Made by a program: the position numbers and the translations under genes. This document shows, piece by piece, positions 7,341 through 15,292 of a DNA stretch of 40,126 nucleotides (position 1 is its first letter; each line of letters begins with the position of its first letter). The notes under the pieces are model-generated. The model had not been told where the DNA came from and did no database searches. It worked only from the letters and a program-made list of their open reading frames with translations. The stretch is taken from positions 1 through 40,126 of the forward strand of contig NZ_VKHP01000056.1 in the NCBI RefSeq assembly GCF_010811875.1, read 5' to 3'. Source of the DNA: Bradyrhizobium uaiense. GTDB lineage: Bacteria > Pseudomonadota > Alphaproteobacteria > Rhizobiales > Xanthobacteraceae.

Positions 7341-9746
7341 GTCGACGTATCCGTATCTCTTGTAGTACCGATTGCGGTAGTAGCCGGCGCTGTAAATATC
7401 GTAGCGGCTCATCACCGCCATGTTCACCTTGTTGAGGACCGCGCCAAGCATGCGTTCGCGGACGATCGGAGTTTCGCTCAGCACGCGCTCGAGAATATCG
7501 ACCTTGGCCTTGGCCCATTCGACGACCAGAATATACGAGTCCGCCAGCGCGCCGGTGGCCCGAACGTCGATCACCGGTGCGAGCGGGCTTAGGTCGAGGA
7601 TGATGCGATCGTAGTGTTGCCGCAGATTCTGGAACAGCCGTTCCATTTGCGGGGAGGCCAGCACGTCGCTCGAATTGGAGAAGCGTGAGGTCACAACGCA
7701 GGGCATGAAATGGAGATTGGTCTGGGGGTCGATCCAAACCGCATCCGTCCAATCCACCCTGCCGATAACGACATCGATCAGGCCGGCGTGCGCGGAGGGG
7801 GCCAGCCTCGCAGTGAGGCTTGGATTGCGGATGTCTCCGTCGATCAGGAGCGTGCGCGAGCCGCTTTGTGCGACAGTCTGGGCAAGCGCCTCGCTGACGG
7901 TGGATTTGCCTTCGTTGGGAAGCCCTGAGGTAATGCCCACGACCTTGTTGGCCGATCCGTAGCTGCTGAGATCGCATGCAAGCTTGATCGAGCGAAAGCC
8001 TTCGGCAAAACGCGAGAAGGGCGAGTTGATCACGTATCTGCCGACGCTGTGGTTGGCCGTCAGCAGACGATCGCCATGCGGCTGCTTTGATCTGGGCTCG
8101 GAGTTTCCCGGCGGCAGACCCGAGGCTGCCGCCGGAACCGGCTTCGGTGCCGCCGGCTGGGGTTTCTTCCTCCGCTTGTTGAGTAGCCGTCCTGCTCTGG
8201 ATAGCAGGCTGTGTCCGGCCAGACCCAGGTTCTGCTCGCTCCCGATCGTCGGGATCGAAGCAAGACAGCTGGTGCGGAGATGTTGCTCGACCTGAGACAC
8301 CGTTCTGAACACCCGGTCCATCATGTCGAGCAGAACGGCAACGCCCCCAGCAAGGATTGCGCCACCAATCAGCGTAGCCAGCAGAATGAGGGTTGTCTTG
8401 GGCGATGTCTTGTTGGGAGCGTTGGATGCCTGCGTGATCACGCGTGCTTCGGTGATCGGAAACGATTGCTGCTGAACCGAGACCATGTAGAGCTGCAGGA
8501 AGTTGTCGGACAGCGCGCGGGCGCTCTGTGCATTGCTCTCCAGATCGCGCAAGGCGATCTGTGCCTGGTTGGTGCCATTGGACAGCGTGATCGTATCGTT
8601 CAGGCTCTTTTGGCTGGATTCCTCGCGCGCGTTCGCGATCGCAAGGTCGCTCTTGTAGACCTCGGCCGTGCGCCGCAGTTCGTCGGTGATCGAATGCCTG
8701 ATCTCGCGCATCTGGTTGCGCAGGTTGACGACCGCAAGGTGGGTCGGCCCGTATCGATTGGACCAGTCGGACTCACGCGCGGAATAATCGAGATAAGTCT
8801 GCCGCAGCTTGGTGATCACCGGATTGTTCATGGTGTCGGTCACGGTCGCCAGGTCGTTCAGGATGACCTTGGAGTCGCCGTCATCGGAATTCAGGATCGC
8901 TGTGATCCGCTCGAGCTTGGCCTGCGCTTCGGCGCGCTGCGCGCGTGCCTGCGTCAGCGAACTGTTGATCTCCGCCAGCTGCTGCTCGGTAAGCAGACGC
9001 CCGCCGGCATCGACGATGTTGTTCTTCGCCTTGAAGTCGACGACCGCGCGTTCTGCGGTGGAAGCCTCCGTCCGCAGCTCTTTCAGCCGATCCTGCAGCC
9101 AAACCGCTGCGCGCCGCGACGCCTGATATTTCGATTCCAGCGAATCGTTGATGTAGCCTTCGGCGACCGCATTGGCGATGCGCGCGGCCTCGTCGGGCGA
9201 ACGCGACTGATAGGAAATCTCGATGACATAGCTCAGGCCGACGCGCTTGATCGAGAGATACCCGAGCACCTTGCCGATGGCGATTCGCATCAGCGCGGCC
9301 TCGGACGGACGTTGCTCCGGAAACATCCAGGAAAACAGGTTCGAGATGCTGCCGAGCAGCCCGGGTTCATCGTCGGTGAATTCGGGCGAATCGAGCAGGT
9401 GCAGTTGCTTGATGACGTTTGCTGCTATGGTCTCCGATTTCAGCACTTCGACCTGGCTGTCGACCATCGCCGAGTCGATCGAACTGTCGGCGCCGGTTGC
9501 CTGCTGGGTCTGCAGGCCCTGCATCTTGCGGCTGTCGATCAGGAGCACGGCGGTGCCGGTATATCGCTTCGGTGCGGTCAGCAAATAGACGCCGGCGAGG
9601 CCAATGCACAGGCACATCACGAAGATCATCACGGGGTATTGGCGGCCAATCAGCGCGACCGCGGACGAGATGGTCTGCTCCAGCGAAGCCGACTCTTGTG
9701 TGGGAGATTCGATCTCGCGAGGGGGTGTGATTCGAGTTTGGAGCAT
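7338..9746 (-). CDS. Polysaccharide co-polymerase / BY-type tyrosine autokinase (Wzc/ExoP/GumC class)
   Basis: An 802-residue inner-membrane protein that controls EPS chain length and export and phosphorylates itself on tyrosine. The first membrane helix is at about 38-56, a Wzz domain with a long periplasmic coiled coil spans about 65-430, and the second helix is at about 451-473, preceded by the Pro-containing NAPNKTSPKTTL segment. The cytoplasmic kinase has Walker A (SGLPNEGKST, 607-616), Walker A' (LLIDGDIR, 633-640) and Walker B (IILDLSP, 715-721). A C-terminal tyrosine cluster carries eight Tyr within residues 782-800. Kinase and adaptor are fused in one chain, as in proteobacterial Wzc. 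No low-molecular-weight tyrosine phosphatase gene is seen in the window. It is convergent with the outer-membrane partner at 5841-7037 and should form the trans-envelope complex with it. Confidence 0.96.
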   Translation of the reverse strand: MLQTRITPPREIESPTQESASLEQTISSAVALIGRQYPVMIFVMCLCIGLAGVYLLTAPKRYTGTAVLLIDSRKMQGLQTQQATGADSSIDSAMVDSQVEVLKSETIAANVIKQLHLLDSPEFTDDEPGLLGSISNLFSWMFPEQRPSEAALMRIAIGKVLGYLSIKRVGLSYVIEISYQSRSPDEAARIANAVAEGYINDSLESKYQASRRAAVWLQDRLKELRTEASTAERAVVDFKAKNNIVDAGGRLLTEQQLAEINSSLTQARAQRAEAQAKLERITAILNSDDGDSKVILNDLATVTDTMNNPVITKLRQTYLDYSARESDWSNRYGPTHLAVVNLRNQMREIRHSITDELRRTAEVYKSDLAIANAREESSQKSLNDTITLSNGTNQAQIALRDLESNAQSARALSDNFLQLYMVSVQQQSFPITEARVITQASNAPNKTSPKTTLILLATLIGGAILAGGVAVLLDMMDRVFRTVSQVEQHLRTSCLASIPTIGSEQNLGLAGHSLLSRAGRLLNKRRKKPQPAAPKPVPAAASGLPPGNSEPRSKQPHGDRLLTANHSVGRYVINSPFSRFAEGFRSIKLACDLSSYGSANKVVGITSGLPNEGKSTVSEALAQTVAQSGSRTLLIDGDIRNPSLTARLAPSAHAGLIDVVIGRVDWTDAVWIDPQTNLHFMPCVVTSRFSNSSDVLASPQMERLFQNLRQHYDRIILDLSPLAPVIDVRATGALADSYILVVEWAKAKVDILERVLSETPIVRERMLGAVLNKVNMAVMSRYDIYSAGYYRNRYYKRYGYVD

Positions 9747-10292
9747 CCGGCTCGTTTACCTGGTTTAGGTTCCTGGATTGTGCCGTGTCGAAGTGAGCAA
9801 ACAGCCCAAGCTGAATGCATCAGCCGCGCGAACGTGCCAAACAAATGTGTCAGCAAGAGTGCGGTGCATCATGGATTTGCGGAAGTCGCGCCGGTTCGTC
9901 ACCGGTCAACCCTGGTTCCGGCTAAGACAGAGCAATTCCCGTGCCGGTTGCCGGCCGACCGCCACATATGTGGAACAACAAGTGTGCAGCAACAAATCGA
10001 CTAGAGAATGGAGATTTTCACGCGAGCAAGAGAGGAAAATGCAACCATAAATGATGCCTGGAATGATCGCCGTGGCCCTGGGGGCGGTTATCTTGGCGGC
10101 AGCACCGCCGAGTTCCATAATCGAGACGGGAGCCTCGTGCGCGCCGGCCTCGGCGGGATATGAAACGGCCGCACCGGTTCGAGCAGCAGGACGCCAGGCC
10201 GAGGCAACTCGTCGCGGACCCGCCGTTCGAACAAGCAATGCTCAAGGACGTCTTCGCCCCGTGAAAGACCTGTCCGAGGGCGGGCGCGACGA
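9747..10292. other. Gene-poor interval upstream of the kinase gene
   Basis: About 546 bases between the start of the kinase gene and the end of the SDR gene, both leftward. It must carry the kinase promoter. A perfect 12-bp palindrome lies at 9962-9973. A short plus-strand frame from 10051 begins like a signal peptide, but it has no properly spaced ribosome binding site and runs into the antisense of the SDR gene, so I do not call it. Confidence 0.4.
9962..9973. promoter_or_regulatory. Palindrome CCACATATGTGG, candidate regulator site
   Basis: A perfect 12-bp palindrome about 220 bases upstream of the tyrosine-kinase start. A near copy, CCACATATGCGG (11 of 12), lies at 17334-17345, upstream of the acylation operon. 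Recurrence in two intergenic regions of one locus hints at a shared regulator. The regulator itself cannot be named. Confidence 0.35.
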
Positions 10293-11276
10293 TCAGTCGA
10301 AATCGCTGACGCGAGAGTCTTTCTTCCATTCGCGAAGCGAGCTTGGGACGTCGTATTCGAACTTGAACCCGCTGGCGACCAACCGCTTCGGCAGGATGTT
10401 CGTCGAGAACCACAGTTTCCGAATGCGTTCGCGATTGATCCCGGTCTTGATGCCGGCCTTGTGCAGCACCTCGAACGGAAGAACGGCGAGATTCATGAAC
10501 CATACCGGAATGGTCAGCGTCGGCCTCTTGTAGCCGGCGGCTTGCGAGAACGCCGCACAGATCTCGCTGATCGTGTAGCGATGCTCGTAGCAGAAGTTGT
10601 ATACCAACACGCCATCGTTGCGTGCCGCCATGAAATGCATCGACGAAACCAGGTCCTTCACATAACCGCACGACTTGATGGTGTCGGTCCGGCCGGGATA
10701 GACAAAAGCCCGTCTCTCCATCAGCTTCGACAGCCGCGTGAAGTTTCCTCCCTCATAAAGGCCGTAGATGACGGCGGGGCGAACGATCGTGAGCCGGCGC
10801 GTCACGTCCTCGGACTGCCACAGGCGATGGATGGCTTCGGCTGATAGCTTCGAACGGCCGTAGGCGGTGACCGGCGCGGGCTGAGAGTCCTCGTCGAGCG
10901 GGGCTTCGCTCGGACCGTAAATCGATATCGAGCTTGTGAAGATGATGTTCCGGCTGCCGGTCTCGTTGGCGAACCGGCACACGTTCACCGCACCGAGGAC
11001 ATTGGTGTAGTAGTACTCGCCATCCGGGTGGCCCGGGGTCGTGTGGATTGCCGCCAGATTGAAGACGTCGGCGGGTGCGCCGCCTGCGAGCTTCGGGTCG
11101 ACGGGTTCACGGACATCGTGATGGATATATTCGACGCCGGCAACAAGGGTCCTCGGCTTGCCGATGTCGACGGCAACGATCCGATCATATTGTCCGGAGG
11201 CGACGAGCCGGTTCATCAGATGCGTTCCGATGAAGCCGGCGCCTCCGAACACGATTGCCTGAGTGGTGTTCGACAT
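10293..11276 (-). CDS. NAD-dependent epimerase/dehydratase (extended SDR)
   Basis: A 327-residue cytoplasmic sugar-nucleotide enzyme. The Rossmann motif GGAGFIG is at residues 11-17, an NLAAIH stretch at 73-78, the catalytic Ser region TSSIS at 114-118 and the YxxxK pair YGRSK at 139-143. These place it among extended SDRs, which epimerise, dehydrate or reduce NDP-sugars using bound NAD. The C-terminal substrate part does not match GalE, RmlB or GME closely enough to name a product. It is the last gene of the leftward acylation operon, 135 bases after the small secreted-protein gene, and could be read from the same transcript. It may supply a sugar to the repeat unit. A role in processing the acyl donor is less likely because the fold normally acts on NDP-sugars. 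Confidence 0.9.
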   Translation of the reverse strand: MSNTTQAIVFGGAGFIGTHLMNRLVASGQYDRIVAVDIGKPRTLVAGVEYIHHDVREPVDPKLAGGAPADVFNLAAIHTTPGHPDGEYYYTNVLGAVNVCRFANETGSRNIIFTSSISIYGPSEAPLDEDSQPAPVTAYGRSKLSAEAIHRLWQSEDVTRRLTIVRPAVIYGLYEGGNFTRLSKLMERRAFVYPGRTDTIKSCGYVKDLVSSMHFMAARNDGVLVYNFCYEHRYTISEICAAFSQAAGYKRPTLTIPVWFMNLAVLPFEVLHKAGIKTGINRERIRKLWFSTNILPKRLVASGFKFEYDVPSSLREWKKDSRVSDFD

Positions 11277-11411
11277 GCGCTCAGCGTCTGGTTCGGGTGA
11301 AGGTGCAATGTTCGGCGTGATGGATCTCCGTCAGGATGTCATGAGTGACCATATGCATTGACGGGCAAGCGACGTGCCACCCGACAAGGACCACGGTTGG
11401 TGTTGATTGCA

Positions 11412-11876
11412 TCAATAGAGCTCGCGGTACTCGTAGCGAAATGCGGTCGACCCTGCCGAGATCCCGAGAATGCGTTGCAGCTTCTGGTAGCCGCTCAGTG
11501 CGACCTTGATGCAGTCCGAACTGCCGGCATAGCAGACCTGAACGTTGATGGACTGGCCGCAAGTGTTGTTCACGGTCACGATCTGATCGATGATTTTCGG
11601 ATTGATGGTTTGCGGATGCGTGGATGGCCGGACCGATATGCAGACTGTCCCGTCCGGGGCCTTATGGGGGGGAGCATATGTGCCCTTCATCGGTGGGAAC
11701 GGATTCGCAGGCATCGGCGACACGCCGGTTCCTCCGTACATCGGCGCCGTCGATCGTCCGAAGCCGACGGTTTGGGCCTGTGCCGGCGATGCGACAAGCA
11801 GTGCAGCGATCGCCACGCCGCAGGGAACGCTGGAGACGTGACCGAAAAGGTGTCGTGACCGGTGCTCGTTGTTCAT
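11412..11876 (-). CDS. Small secreted protein coupled to the acylation operon
   Basis: A 154-residue exported protein with a signal peptide at about 1-35 (core CGVAIAALLVASPAQAQ, cleavage after AQA). The mature protein has a Pro/Gly-rich N-terminal part (MYGGTGVSPMPANPFPP) and a compact C-terminal half with four cysteines (GTVCISV, NNTCGQS, VQVCYAG, SDCIKV), which probably form two disulfides in the periplasm. I recognise no family. Its ATG overlaps the stop codon of the VOC gene (ATGA), a sign of translational coupling, so it is made together with the acylation enzymes. A periplasmic accessory to acyl transfer or to EPS binding is possible; this is inference from position only. Confidence 0.82.
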   Translation of the reverse strand: MNNEHRSRHLFGHVSSVPCGVAIAALLVASPAQAQTVGFGRSTAPMYGGTGVSPMPANPFPPMKGTYAPPHKAPDGTVCISVRPSTHPQTINPKIIDQIVTVNNTCGQSINVQVCYAGSSDCIKVALSGYQKLQRILGISAGSTAFRYEYRELY

Positions 11877-12334
11877 GCGATCGCTTGAGGTTCAGTGCCG
11901 GTTTCGAGGAGCTCAATGAGGCCGAAGCCGGAAACGTGGTGAAACGAGACCTTCTGGCCGCCGAACAACACCGCCGGCGCGGGCACGCCGACCGGCACGA
12001 TCTCGACCCCGGATGCTGCCAGCGCATCCAGCGCCTGTTCGGCATTGGGGCACGCGTAGCACAAATGGTAGATCATGGTGCCTGTCCGCTTGATCAGCTT
12101 GTCGATGGGAGAGGGACCGTGATCTGGCCAAATTACTTCGACGTCCGGCATCACGGGGTGATGCCGCATGGCGAGATTGACCCGCTGTACCGGGTCGAAG
12201 GCGGAGTTACCCGCGAGATAGCCGAGTGACGCCAGGTAACGAAAAGCCTCCTCCGGGGCGGCGACCGCAAGCCCGAAGTGATGGAAAGCCAGTGAGGCCG
12301 CTGCCGACGCGATATCGTTCGCTCGAGAGTCCAC
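11873..12334 (-). CDS. VOC-family protein resembling methylmalonyl-CoA epimerase
   Basis: A 153-residue cytoplasmic protein with two beta-alpha-beta-beta-beta modules of the vicinal-oxygen-chelate fold. Candidate metal ligands are His19 (HHFGLAV), Glu66 (DVEVIW), His90 (MIYHLCY) and Glu141 (GFGLIELLE). This H-E-H-E arrangement and spacing are those of methylmalonyl-CoA epimerase, which inverts the carbon next to a thioester. The start is a GTG six bases after the ACP stop codon, and the end overlaps the next gene by four bases. Between an acyl carrier protein and the rest of an acyl-transfer system, a thioester epimerase could invert C2 of the ACP-bound acyl group. The fold is clear; the substrate is inference. 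Other VOC activities (glyoxalase, dioxygenase) cannot be excluded. Confidence 0.88.
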   Translation of the reverse strand: MDSRANDIASAAASLAFHHFGLAVAAPEEAFRYLASLGYLAGNSAFDPVQRVNLAMRHHPVMPDVEVIWPDHGPSPIDKLIKRTGTMIYHLCYACPNAEQALDALAASGVEIVPVGVPAPAVLFGGQKVSFHHVSGFGLIELLETGTEPQAIA

Positions 12335-12340
12335 GCGCCG

Positions 12341-12580
12341 TTATGCTTTCTTCTCGATCAAGTCGGCGAACTCGCCGACATTCTTGAGGTTGCCGATCTC
12401 GGATGCGGAGAATTTCACGCCGAACGCCTTCGAAACGGCCAGGACAAGGCGGATATGCGACAGGCTGTCCCAGCCATCGACGTCGTCGGCCGTGGTTTGC
12501 GGCGTAAGCGCAAGGTCGTCCTCGTCAAACACGTCTTGAAAAACAGCGGTGAGCTTGCTGTAGACTTCGGTCTTCTGCAT
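12341..12580 (-). CDS. Acyl carrier protein (stand-alone, DltC-like role)
   Basis: A 79-residue acidic helical protein. The phosphopantetheine attachment site is Ser39 in GWDSLSHIRL, preceded by the usual helix-1/loop region (residues 1-30) and followed by helix 2 and a LKNVGEFADLIEKKA helix 4. A GGAAG-type ribosome binding site lies six bases before the ATG. It differs from the housekeeping fatty-acid ACP, which has a DSLDTVEL-type site. It sits between the SGNH gene (57 bases) and the VOC gene (6 bases). Paired with an FkbH-like protein it would carry a glyceryl or related C3 acyl unit and present it to the MBOAT protein, as DltC presents D-alanine to DltB. The ACP assignment is certain; the cargo is inferred. 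Confidence 0.95.
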   Translation of the reverse strand: MQKTEVYSKLTAVFQDVFDEDDLALTPQTTADDVDGWDSLSHIRLVLAVSKAFGVKFSASEIGNLKNVGEFADLIEKKA

Positions 12581-12637
12581 TGCGTCTTCCTTTGTCGATT
12601 GATTTGTGGGCGCGCCGGCGCGCAGATCGCGTGCCGA

Positions 12638-13795
12638 TCAATTGCCGGCGACGGTGCTCACCCGCTGTGGCTCGTTTGTCATCAGCTCCGAAGAGCGCAG
12701 GGTGGTAACCCGCGGGGCATTGTCAGGCTTCTGTCGGCAGACGAACGAATCCAGCGTGTTCGCCAGCCTGATCGACCAGACATCGGCCAAATGCCGCTTG
12801 GCGTGCACCTCGTCCGAATAGTCGACGTCGTTGTCGAGGTCGGCCATGTTCGGCGACAAAAAGTTCGGCTGGTCGCCGAATTCCCGGAGTAGGTCCTTCA
12901 GTGCCAGTCGGTAGCTCGGTTCATAGGGGCTGGCATCGCGATGCCAGGCCGGGATCGGCAGGTCGACGAGCACGACATTCTCTCCCGAACTCAGCAGCGC
13001 CTGAATGGTCTGTTTCAGGACGTCGACCTGGGCGGGGGAAATGTCGTTCGTTCGCCCCATGCTCTCCTTCCAGTACGCCAATGCCTTTTGCTTGTCGGCG
13101 TCCGACATCACGACGCTTTCGCGCTCGTCGTCGGTACGCTGAGCGCTGACGCGGCCGGTCAGCAGGAGATTGACGCCGGCCCTGGCCTCGCGCGCGACCT
13201 TCTCGATCAGCAGGAACGGCCGGATCGCCATCACACCCGCATCGAGCCATTGCGGTGGCAGCACCGCAACCGGACCGTCCGGCGTGCGACGATAGAAGCC
13301 GTACCGGTATCGTTCGATATCGACATCGGTTTCGCCGCGATGGCGATCGCCATCCGAGAAATGCACATCCGAATCCACGAACATGCCGAACCAGATGCCG
13401 ATGACGAAGGTGTTCTGCTGGCGTTCCCGATCGGTCTGCACCTCGTGGACCAGATTGATCACCTGCTTGACCTCGGAGATGTTGGCGCCGCCCATCGCGA
13501 GGTTGCTGACGTTGGCGCAGCCGAGTTTCGACTGCACGAGCTTCTGCCGGAACCCGACCCCGGTATTCGACGCTCCCACAAGAATAATCTTCCGGTCCGG
13601 GTCGGCGAGCACACTGCGGCCGAGGAAGACGTATTTGGGAACAGTCATGTAGAGCGTTCGTTCCGCGGCCTGGAAATCCCGCGGGCCGGCACTCGATGGA
13701 TCCGGAAAGACGAGGAACGACGCGCCGGCGAGCAGCACGTAGAGAAAGGCGAATGACAACAAGGTCAACGCCGACTGTCGAAGGATGTATTTCAA
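12638..13795 (-). CDS. SGNH-hydrolase-like membrane-anchored protein (DltD/AlgJ-type partner)
   Basis: A 385-residue protein with an N-terminal membrane anchor (about 9-30) and an extracytoplasmic SGNH domain. The candidate nucleophile is Ser76 in VGASNTG (block I), a GGANIS stretch at 102-107 is the probable oxyanion element, and Asp328/His331 in SDEVH provide the catalytic D-x-x-H pair. DltD, AlgJ and AlgX have the same plan and receive an acyl group from an MBOAT protein and pass it to the polymer. It begins with TTG, two bases after the MBOAT stop codon. No downstream start would keep the membrane anchor, so the TTG is probably real and translation coupled. The tight pairing supports a two-component acyl-transfer machine. 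The acceptor is presumably the EPS. Confidence 0.9.
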   Translation of the reverse strand: MKYILRQSALTLLSFAFLYVLLAGASFLVFPDPSSAGPRDFQAAERTLYMTVPKYVFLGRSVLADPDRKIILVGASNTGVGFRQKLVQSKLGCANVSNLAMGGANISEVKQVINLVHEVQTDRERQQNTFVIGIWFGMFVDSDVHFSDGDRHRGETDVDIERYRYGFYRRTPDGPVAVLPPQWLDAGVMAIRPFLLIEKVAREARAGVNLLLTGRVSAQRTDDERESVVMSDADKQKALAYWKESMGRTNDISPAQVDVLKQTIQALLSSGENVVLVDLPIPAWHRDASPYEPSYRLALKDLLREFGDQPNFLSPNMADLDNDVDYSDEVHAKRHLADVWSIRLANTLDSFVCRQKPDNAPRVTTLRSSELMTNEPQRVSTVAGN

Positions 13796-13797
13796 TT

Positions 13798-15234
13798 TTA
13801 GAACGCCTTGTAGACGAAGTCCGGTGCCTTATGCAGCAGGGTCGCGACGGCGACGATTGCCATCATCTTGCCTGCCAGGTGCAAATTCCTTGTGATCACG
13901 CCGCCCTTGATCCCCGACAGGTCGAGGATGCGAAGGCGAGCCTGGACGACATCCAGGATGAGCGCTGCGATTCCGAACGCCACCGCCACCACGACAAAGG
14001 TGGTAGCTACGCCGGCGATGCCGAGCCGCGCCAGCAGAGCGGTGAATTGAGGCAGTTCCGGGACCCAGAGGCAGGTCAGTGCGAGCACGAAATAGGCAAC
14101 CGTAAGGCCGCGTGCCGAATAAATGTAGGCGGCGGATTCGGTCAGCGCGCGATAGCGCTTCTTGCCAAGGCGTTCGGTGCACGCCACCTGCCAGAGCTTG
14201 TTGATGCTTGCACCGGCGCCCATCAGGAGACCGTAGATGACGAACACCGCGGTCGTGCCGTGCCAGATGCCCATCACGCCGAAGGTGATGAAGAACGCGA
14301 GAACACCCAGATAGGACGTAAGCGCCGGCGTGGGCAGCCAGGTCATCAGCACCATCAGGAGCGGGTTGAATAGGTAGAATTTGAACCACTGCGACAGCGT
14401 CATGTGCCAGCGCTGCCAGAACTCAAGGAAGCTGCGCGCCGAGAACGGCCGGTCGAAGTTCTCCGGCAACGTCTGCCCAAGCAGCGTCCCGATGCCGATC
14501 ACGATGTCCATGTACCCGGAGAAATTGAAGTACAGATAGACCGTATAGAGCGATGCGACCGTCGCATAGACGGCGCATAGCTTGAGGAACGAATACCCGG
14601 ATGGCTGCAGCAGGTGCGGACTGACAAACGTGAAGGCGTAGTCGGCGGTCGCGGCAATGATGACGAACTTCACATAGCCGGTAGCGATTCTGGAAAACGC
14701 GGCATAGACCACCGATGCGTCGATCTGAACCGCCGCCTTCCCGTCCATCGCGCTGAAATCCTGATAACGCTGGATCGGGCCGGAGACGAAGCACAGGAAG
14801 TTGCAGGTGAAGCGAAAGAACGCCAGCGGACCAATTCGCTCGGTGAGATCCCCGGATCGCACATCCACCATCATGTGCAGGATGCGGAACAGGATGTAGG
14901 ACAGCCCGATGGTCAGATACGGGAACGGAAGCTGGCCCAACCCCTCGAAGAAGGAGAATCGCTTCAGGAATACATAGCAGCACAGGATCGCGACGACGCC
15001 CGCCGTTAGCACCAGAGGCGACTGGCGGCGGTAGAGCGCGTATATGGAGGCATAGCCGAGCCCCAGGAAGGCAAGCAGCGGCAGCACCTGCGTGACGTCA
15101 CTGAGGTAGCTCGCCATGAAGATCGCGTTCGCGGCCCCGAGCACGAATCGCCGGTAGGGGACCGATTCACTGATGTGAAAGGCGATAACGACCGCTGCCA
15201 GAAAAGCGAAAAACAGGGGTGATGTCAGACTCAT
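13798..15234 (-). CDS. MBOAT-family O-acyltransferase (DltB/AlgI-like)
   Basis: A 478-residue polytopic inner-membrane protein that moves activated acyl groups across the membrane. Family landmarks are SGPIQRYQDF (151-160), YFNFSGYMDI (235-244), FWQRWHMTLS (272-281) and GIWHG (322-326). His325 is the invariant catalytic histidine and His277 the second conserved one. Length and topology match DltB and AlgI. It follows the FkbH-like gene by 58 bases and is followed after two bases by its SGNH partner. AlgI-type systems use acetyl donors without a dedicated ACP, while DltB uses an ACP. The ACP two genes downstream therefore argues for the DltB-like mechanism. The acyl group itself cannot be read from the MBOAT sequence. 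Confidence 0.96.
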   Translation of the reverse strand: MSLTSPLFFAFLAAVVIAFHISESVPYRRFVLGAANAIFMASYLSDVTQVLPLLAFLGLGYASIYALYRRQSPLVLTAGVVAILCCYVFLKRFSFFEGLGQLPFPYLTIGLSYILFRILHMMVDVRSGDLTERIGPLAFFRFTCNFLCFVSGPIQRYQDFSAMDGKAAVQIDASVVYAAFSRIATGYVKFVIIAATADYAFTFVSPHLLQPSGYSFLKLCAVYATVASLYTVYLYFNFSGYMDIVIGIGTLLGQTLPENFDRPFSARSFLEFWQRWHMTLSQWFKFYLFNPLLMVLMTWLPTPALTSYLGVLAFFITFGVMGIWHGTTAVFVIYGLLMGAGASINKLWQVACTERLGKKRYRALTESAAYIYSARGLTVAYFVLALTCLWVPELPQFTALLARLGIAGVATTFVVVAVAFGIAALILDVVQARLRILDLSGIKGGVITRNLHLAGKMMAIVAVATLLHKAPDFVYKAF

Positions 15235-15292
15235 GTCCGTTGGCTCAAGGCTGTCCGAGGTTTTCGTTCAAGTTGTCGGCGATCTGATCCGA

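Noticed and set aside
8211..10004. Plus-strand 597-residue open frame
   Set aside because: It lies opposite the tyrosine-kinase gene, has no domain or signal peptide and is explained by codon bias.
10051..10292. Possible small exported peptide (signal-peptide-like start, MMPGMIAVALGAVILAAAPP)
   Set aside because: The ribosome-binding stretch is too far upstream, the downstream part lacks protein character and the frame runs into the antisense of the SDR gene.
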